From Noviherbaspirillum humi (GTDB lineage: Bacteria > Pseudomonadota > Gammaproteobacteria > Burkholderiales > Burkholderiaceae_D): 54,144 nucleotides of DNA. A program made the position numbers and the translations under genes. The DNA lies in NCBI RefSeq assembly GCF_900188095.1, contig NZ_FZOT01000024.1, forward strand, positions 1 to 54,144, written 5' to 3'. Positions 49,728 through 54,144 of this stretch are shown here, piece after piece (position 1 is the stretch's first letter; the number at the start of each line of letters is the position of its first letter). The notes below the pieces were generated by a model. It searched no databases, was not told the DNA's origin, and saw nothing but the letters and a program-made list of their open reading frames with translations.

Positions 49728-51029
49728 CTATCCCATGCGCTGGGGGAGATACAGCGCGATGATCGGGAAGGCGATCAGGATGACCAGGCGCAGCAGATCG
49801 GTGATGACGAAGGGAATGACGCCCTTGAAGATGGTGGAGAAGCTGAGCTCATGCACCACGCTCTTGATGACGAACACGTTCATGCCCACCGGTGGGTGGA
49901 TCAGGCCGAGTTCCACCGTCATCACGATGATGATGCCGAACCATATCGGATCGAAGCCGAGCGCGGTCACCACCGGGAATATGATCGGCACGGTCAGGAT
50001 GATCATCGCCATGGCATCCATCAGGCAACCCAGCACCAGGTACATCACCATGATCAGCGCCAGCACGCCGTAGCGGCCGAGCCCCAGGCCGGTGAGCATC
50101 TCGGTGAGCTTCTGCGGGACCTGGGTGATGGTGAGGAAATAGCCGAACAGCAGCGCGCCGATGAGCACGGTGAACACCGCGGCCGAGGTGCGCGTGGCCT
50201 GCAGCAGCGCCTCACGGATCTGGGCGCGCGACAGCTTCCTTCGCAGCACGCCGAGCAGGAAGGCGCCGCCAGCGCCCATGCCGCCCGCTTCGGTCGGCGT
50301 GAACAGGCCGCCGTAGAGGCCGCCGATGACGAAGGCGAACAGCGTCAGCGGCGCCCAGACATCCTTCAGGCCCCGGAATCGCTCGCCCCACGACGTGGCC
50401 TTGCCGGCCGGCAGCAGATCGGGCCTGACCCTGACCAGAATCGAGATGGTCAGCACGTACATCGCCAGCGCGAGCATGCCCGGCAGGATGCCGGCCATGA
50501 ACAGCTTGCCGATGTCCTGCTGGGTGATGATGGCGTAGACCGCCAGCACCGTCGAAGGCGGCAGCATGGCGCCGAGCGTGCCGCCGGCGGCGATCACGCC
50601 GCTGGAGAAGGACTTCGGGTAGCCGTAGCGCCGCATCTCGGGATAAGCCACGCCGGCGAAGGTCGCCGCCGTCGCCACCGAAGAGCCGCAGATGGCGGCG
50701 AAGCCGCCGCAGGCTACCACCGTCGCCACGCCAAGCCCGCCTTTCAGATGCCCCAGGAAGCTGTTCGCCGCGCGGAACAGTTCCTTGCTGACGCCGGAGA
50801 TCGAGACGAAGGCGCCCATCAGCATGAACATCGGGATGACGCCGAAGGTGTAGTCGGTCACCGTGCGCATCGAGGTCTGGCCGATCAGCTTCATGGCGGG
50901 CGCGAAGCCGGTCAGGTAGCTGTAGCCGGTGATGCCGACCAGGCCCATGGCCATGCCGACCGGTACCCGCAGCAGCATCAGCACGAACAGCGAAACGAAG
51001 CCAATCAAGGCAACTGCATCAGAACTCAT
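49728..51029 (-). CDS. dctM: TRAP transporter large permease (DctM)
   Basis: The 433-residue membrane protein has about 12 predicted helices and the DctM pattern: GYSYLTGFAPAMKLIGQTSMRTV, GGFAAICGSSVATAATFAGVAYPEM, and the conserved PPST in helix 5 (MLPPSTVLAVYA). It forms the Na+-driven channel with DctQ. ATG 51029 is 10 bp after the DctQ stop; an earlier start in the frame is a shadow. Confidence 0.95.
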   Translation of the reverse strand: MSSDAVALIGFVSLFVLMLLRVPVGMAMGLVGITGYSYLTGFAPAMKLIGQTSMRTVTDYTFGVIPMFMLMGAFVSISGVSKELFRAANSFLGHLKGGLGVATVVACGGFAAICGSSVATAATFAGVAYPEMRRYGYPKSFSSGVIAAGGTLGAMLPPSTVLAVYAIITQQDIGKLFMAGILPGMLALAMYVLTISILVRVRPDLLPAGKATSWGERFRGLKDVWAPLTLFAFVIGGLYGGLFTPTEAGGMGAGGAFLLGVLRRKLSRAQIREALLQATRTSAAVFTVLIGALLFGYFLTITQVPQKLTEMLTGLGLGRYGVLALIMVMYLVLGCLMDAMAMIILTVPIIFPVVTALGFDPIWFGIIIVMTVELGLIHPPVGMNVFVIKSVVHELSFSTIFKGVIPFVITDLLRLVILIAFPIIALYLPQRMG

Positions 51030-51039
51030 GTGTCCTACC

Positions 51040-51576
51040 CTACTCGTTATAGTTGGCGTCGTGTTTGTCTTCCAGCGCTTCGGGCTGAAAGACAAGCCGG
51101 TAAGTCCTGATCGCGATCAGCAGCACCGCCGACACGTCGCCCAGCCAGCCGATCGCGAAGAACGGCCAGGTCGGAATGTTCATGTCATAGGTCAGCACAT
51201 TGTCGATATAGGTCTGCCTTACCTTGTCAAACAACGTGATGGTCTGCACCGTCACGACGAACAGCAGGACCAGCGTGGCGAAGACGTCGATCCAGCGCCG
51301 CGCGCGCGGGCCGACGTTGGTCCATACCAGGTCCACCGTGATGTGGCCGCCGCGGTAGCTGGTGGCGGCGATGCCCCAGAAGATCAGGATGCCGAGCAGC
51401 ATGCGGCCGAAGTCGTAGCTGTCCGGAATCGAGGTGTTGAAGAACTTCCGCAGCAGCACCGAGACGAAGATATCCAGGGCGACCAGGCCGACGAAGATGG
51501 CGGCCAGCCATTCGATCGTATCGATCACCCTGTCCATGAACGATTGTTTCAAGCTGGCCTCCCAGACGATTTGCAT
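51040..51576 (-). CDS. dctQ: TRAP transporter small permease (DctQ)
   Basis: The 178-residue protein has four membrane helices and the DctQ signature SYDFGRMLLGILIFWGIAATSYRGGHITVDLVW, here about 52-85. It pairs with DctM. It starts 7 bp after the binding-protein stop. ATG 51537 is a shorter alternative start. Confidence 0.92.
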   Translation of the reverse strand: MQIVWEASLKQSFMDRVIDTIEWLAAIFVGLVALDIFVSVLLRKFFNTSIPDSYDFGRMLLGILIFWGIAATSYRGGHITVDLVWTNVGPRARRWIDVFATLVLLFVVTVQTITLFDKVRQTYIDNVLTYDMNIPTWPFFAIGWLGDVSAVLLIAIRTYRLVFQPEALEDKHDANYNE

Positions 51577-51583
51577 GCGCGCT

Positions 51584-52600
51584 TCACAGCCCGGAATTGT
51601 GCTTGGCCAGGGTCTGCTTGAGCGAGTTCATCACGGCGGCGGGATCCTGGCCCGCTTTCTTGACGCTCTCGGCCCACTGGTTCTCCGCCGGCGCCACCGC
51701 CTTCTTCCACTGGCCGAGCTGGTCGGGCGTGAGCTTCACCATCTCGTGGCCGCTCAGCGCCGCGATCTTGGCGCGGCCGCCGAATTCGAAGTCGGCCCAC
51801 GGCGTGGCGATCTTCTCCGCCCAGGCGGTGGTGCAGTGGTCGTCGATCACCTTCTTCTGCGCCGCCGACATGCCGTCGTACTTGGCCTTGTTCATGCCGA
51901 GCACGTAGGGCGTGGTGTACAGCGGCACGTCGAGGTGGAACTTGGTGACCTTGTCGATGCCGAACAGGCCGAGCGAGGCCCAGGGGAAAGTGATCGCGTC
52001 GGCCACGCCGCGCTCCAGCATGTCGCGCGATTCCGGCGCAGAGGCCTGCACATTGGTGCCGCCGAGGGCGGTGATGACCTGGCCGACGGTGGCCGTCGCC
52101 GGCCTGACCTTCATGCCCTTGACGTCGGTCGGCAGCGTGACTTTCTTTACCGAGTGCAGGGAGCCCGGGTCGTGGACGAAGGCCATGCAGACCTTGATGT
52201 CCTTCATTTCCTTGGCCGCGTACTGGCGATACCACTCGTCCAGCGCCGCGGTGCCGCCCTTGCCGTTGGCGAAGAGGAAGGGCAGCGCCGCGCCGGCGAT
52301 GACCGGGAAGCGGCCCGGCTGGTATCCCGGGCTGATGTAGGCCAGGTCGGCGATGCCGTCGCGCGTCATGTCATAGTGGTCGAAGGCCTTGCCAAGCTGC
52401 TCCGAGGGGAACAGTGACGAACTGATGGTGCCGCCGGAAGCCTTCTTGATGTCGTCCGCCCAGGCCTGAAGCGATGGATTGAGCGGATGCTGGGCCGGCA
52501 CCCAGGTCGAAATCTTGAGCTGGACGGGCTTGTCCTGCGCCTGCGCCAGGCCGGCCGCCATGCCCAGGACCGATAGGGCGATACCGAATGCAATCTTCAT
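51584..52600 (-). CDS. dctP: TRAP transporter solute-binding protein (DctP)
   Basis: The 338-residue protein has a signal peptide (cleavage about after AQA at 21) and the DctP fold with the ligand-anchoring Arg in VRPATATVGQVI (about 167). It binds a carboxylate, probably an alpha-hydroxy or keto acid given its neighbours. GAGGAG precedes the ATG. Confidence 0.94.
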   Translation of the reverse strand: MKIAFGIALSVLGMAAGLAQAQDKPVQLKISTWVPAQHPLNPSLQAWADDIKKASGGTISSSLFPSEQLGKAFDHYDMTRDGIADLAYISPGYQPGRFPVIAGAALPFLFANGKGGTAALDEWYRQYAAKEMKDIKVCMAFVHDPGSLHSVKKVTLPTDVKGMKVRPATATVGQVITALGGTNVQASAPESRDMLERGVADAITFPWASLGLFGIDKVTKFHLDVPLYTTPYVLGMNKAKYDGMSAAQKKVIDDHCTTAWAEKIATPWADFEFGGRAKIAALSGHEMVKLTPDQLGQWKKAVAPAENQWAESVKKAGQDPAAVMNSLKQTLAKHNSGL

Positions 52601-52678
52601 TTTGAATCTCCTCATTGTTGGTATTGAAGCGTGCCGTTGCGGCACTTTTATAAAACTGAGTAATCCAGGCGTACTGCC

Positions 52679-54034
52679 TCATCCGACGCCGGCACGCGCC
52701 AGCGGCTGGGTGCCACTGACGATGCCTGGAGGCTTTTGAAATTCGCGCTGCAAGTCCGTCGCCGGCAAGGTGTGTTCCGACAGATGCAGGTACTGAGGTC
52801 CCAGATTGCCTATGCCGGATGTGCCGAGCAGCGTCATCGTTCGTGCCAGTTCCTCTTCGAGCAGTCGCAGTACGGTGGATACGCCTTCTTCTCCATTAGC
52901 AGCCAGGCCATACAGCGCTGGCCTGCCGATGAAGACGCCGGCCGCGCCCAGCGCCAGCGCCTTGGCGATGTCGCTGCCGCGCCTGAAGCCGCCGTCGATG
53001 AATACCGGCAGCCGTCCCGCCGCTGCGTCGAGCGCCGCCGGCAGCATGCGGATCGTCGATGGCGCCGCATCCAGCTGGCGTCCGCCGTGGTTGGAGACGA
53101 TCACGCCATCCACGCCGGCGCGCTGCGCCCGCTGCACGTCGGCGGGATGCAGCAAGCCCTCCACCAGAAGCGGGCCATTCCACAGGCGGCGCAGCCAGGC
53201 GATGTCTTCCCATGCTAGGCGCCGGTCCATTTCCCGCGCCAGCAGGGCAGCCTGGGCCTGCGGCGAGGCTTGCCCGGTTTCGGATTCGACCAGATTGACG
53301 AAGCGCGGCATGCCGGCATGCGCCATGCGCCACAGCCATGCCGGGCGCTTCATCATGTCGAGCATCATGCGCGGCGTCGGCCGAAACGGCAGCCGGAGCC
53401 CGTTGCGCATGTCGCGCTGGCGATATCCGCTGACCGGCACATCCACCGTCAGCACTAGGGCGGCATACCGGGCCTGCCGCGCGCGCCGCACCATCTGTTC
53501 GGCGATGGCGCGGTCGCTCATCACATAGAGCTGCAGCCATTGCATGCCTTCGGGCGCGGCGTCGCGCACCGCCTCGATGCGGCAATTGGAAGCGGAGGAC
53601 AGGATGAAGGGCACGCCGGCCGAGGCGGCCGCGCGAGCCATGTCGATGTCGCCGCCGGCCCGCACCAGTCCGCTCAGCCCGAGCGGCGCAATGCCGAACG
53701 GGGCGCGCCACGACTGGCCGAAAACCCGGATGGCGGTGTCGATCGACGACGTGTCCTGAAGCTGTTGCGGCAGCAGGCAAAGCGCCTGCAGGTCGGCCCG
53801 GTTCCGCTGCAGACATTGCTCGTCCTCGGCTCCGCCCTCGACGTAATCCGCAACGAACTTCGGCAGGCAGCGATGCGCTTGCCGCTGCATGTCCGCAATG
53901 CTCAATATCTGGCTGCTTCCCATCTGGGCGCTTGTGCTCCGGGCCTGCCTGTTCATGAAAGGGGCGGAGCGGCATGCCTGCACGCCGCCTCGCCGCTGTT
54001 TGCCGCCTTCAGCCGCATTTGCGGCAGTTGGCAT
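52679..54034 (-). CDS. FMN-dependent alpha-hydroxyacid oxidase/dehydrogenase
   Basis: The protein (451 aa from ATG 54034) has a TIM barrel of the glycolate oxidase/lactate/mandelate dehydrogenase family from about residue 45: FVADYVEGGAEDE, PFGIAPLGLSGLVR, SNHGGRQLD (catalytic His and Arg) and IDGGFRRGSDIAKALALGA. The enzyme oxidises an L-2-hydroxyacid with FMN. The ATG overlaps the stop of the aldehyde dehydrogenase gene (TAATG); the shorter starts 53956 and 53923 have no ribosome-binding site either, so the first 37 residues, unlike the family, may not be made. An MdlB-like role is suggested by the context. Confidence 0.88.
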   Translation of the reverse strand: MPTAANAAEGGKQRRGGVQACRSAPFMNRQARSTSAQMGSSQILSIADMQRQAHRCLPKFVADYVEGGAEDEQCLQRNRADLQALCLLPQQLQDTSSIDTAIRVFGQSWRAPFGIAPLGLSGLVRAGGDIDMARAAASAGVPFILSSASNCRIEAVRDAAPEGMQWLQLYVMSDRAIAEQMVRRARQARYAALVLTVDVPVSGYRQRDMRNGLRLPFRPTPRMMLDMMKRPAWLWRMAHAGMPRFVNLVESETGQASPQAQAALLAREMDRRLAWEDIAWLRRLWNGPLLVEGLLHPADVQRAQRAGVDGVIVSNHGGRQLDAAPSTIRMLPAALDAAAGRLPVFIDGGFRRGSDIAKALALGAAGVFIGRPALYGLAANGEEGVSTVLRLLEEELARTMTLLGTSGIGNLGPQYLHLSEHTLPATDLQREFQKPPGIVSGTQPLARAGVG

Positions 54035-54144
54035 TAGAACGGATAGTGGCGCGGGGCGGTCTGCACCGAGATCCAGCGCAGGTCGGTGAACTCGGCAATC
54101 GCCGCCTTGCCGCCGAAGCGGCCGAAGCCGCTGCCTTTCACCCC
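54034..54144 (-). CDS. Aldehyde dehydrogenase, C-terminal end (cut by window edge)
   Basis: The last 36 codons are visible: [15 protein letters not shown], then [11 protein letters not shown] and a RHYPF end. These match the C-terminus of NAD(P)+-dependent aldehyde dehydrogenases of the benzaldehyde/salicylaldehyde type. The stop TAA overlaps the ATG of the alpha-hydroxyacid oxidase gene, so both are in one operon. The gene continues beyond the right edge. Confidence 0.88.
   Translation of the reverse strand, partial: GVKGSGFGRFGGKAAIAEFTDLRWISVQTAPRHYPF

Noticed and set aside
1-54144. CRISPR arrays, tRNA genes, prophage or intact transposase genes
   Set aside because: Looked for regularly spaced repeats, tRNA-like arms and known transposase motifs by eye; none was convincing.

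Overview
The window looks like chromosome of a GC-rich betaproteobacterium of the order Burkholderiales, probably a soil or plant-associated Oxalobacteraceae/Burkholderiaceae-like organism. This rests on gene content, not a database search: a Bug-type solute-binding protein, a BpeEF-OprC/CeoAB-OpcM-like efflux operon headed by an LlpE homologue, a dispersed second infA, many LysR/MarR regulators, and ABC and TRAP uptake systems beside aromatic-acid enzymes. I see no tRNA, rRNA, CRISPR array, prophage or intact insertion sequence.

Layout. 1-564 (-): two tandem small genes whose products share an N-terminal segment matching double-glycine export leaders and an Asn/Gln-rich mature part; the first runs off the left edge. 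1.1-4.8 kb: YnfA-type membrane protein, glycine-zipper protein, a palindrome-rich gene-free tract, universal stress protein, a stand-alone amidohydrolase-type decarboxylase, a CzcE-like lipoprotein. 5.1-13.2 kb: RND efflux operon (leader ORF, llpE, adaptor, permease, outer-membrane channel, all -) with a divergent LysR gene and a well-placed LysR-type operator. 14.5-16.0 kb: chemoreceptor. 16.5-23.1 kb (-): a LivJ-amidase-LivHMGF-AllA operon, suggesting uptake and breakdown of an amide or ureide. 23.6-24.2 kb: extra translation factor IF-1 and a small unknown protein.

24.3-32.4 kb: aromatic-acid region with a gamma-resorcylate-type decarboxylase, a flavin reductase plus DszC/HsaA-like oxygenase, an orphan LivJ-type binding protein, a MarR regulator, a MobA-like hydroxybenzoate hydroxylase, a tautomerase and a second MarR regulator. 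Two different repeated operator-like sequences mark two probable MarR regulons. 32.5-37.3 kb: DUF2938/MerR pair, LysR/azoreductase pair with a perfect 12-12-12 inverted repeat, pirin, Bug protein. 37.5-44.7 kb: DEAD-box RNA helicase with a duplicated C-terminal DbpA-type domain, small coiled-coil protein, AI-2E-family membrane protein with a long soluble tail, orphan receiver protein, secreted cupin. 44.8-48.2 kb: unknown anchored protein, solute-binding lipoprotein, LysR/hydrolase divergent pair. 48.2-54.1 kb (-): aldehyde dehydrogenase (right edge), FMN alpha-hydroxyacid oxidase, TRAP transporter and GlcD-type FAD dehydrogenase, which reads as a 2-hydroxy-acid (mandelate/lactate-like) utilisation operon.

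The most likely undescribed element is the tandem double-glycine-leader peptide family at the left edge. Next are the catalytically degenerate LlpE with its overlapping leader ORF, the palindrome tract at 2167-2346, the two-site MarR operators of the aromatic region, and the helicase with two DbpA domains.
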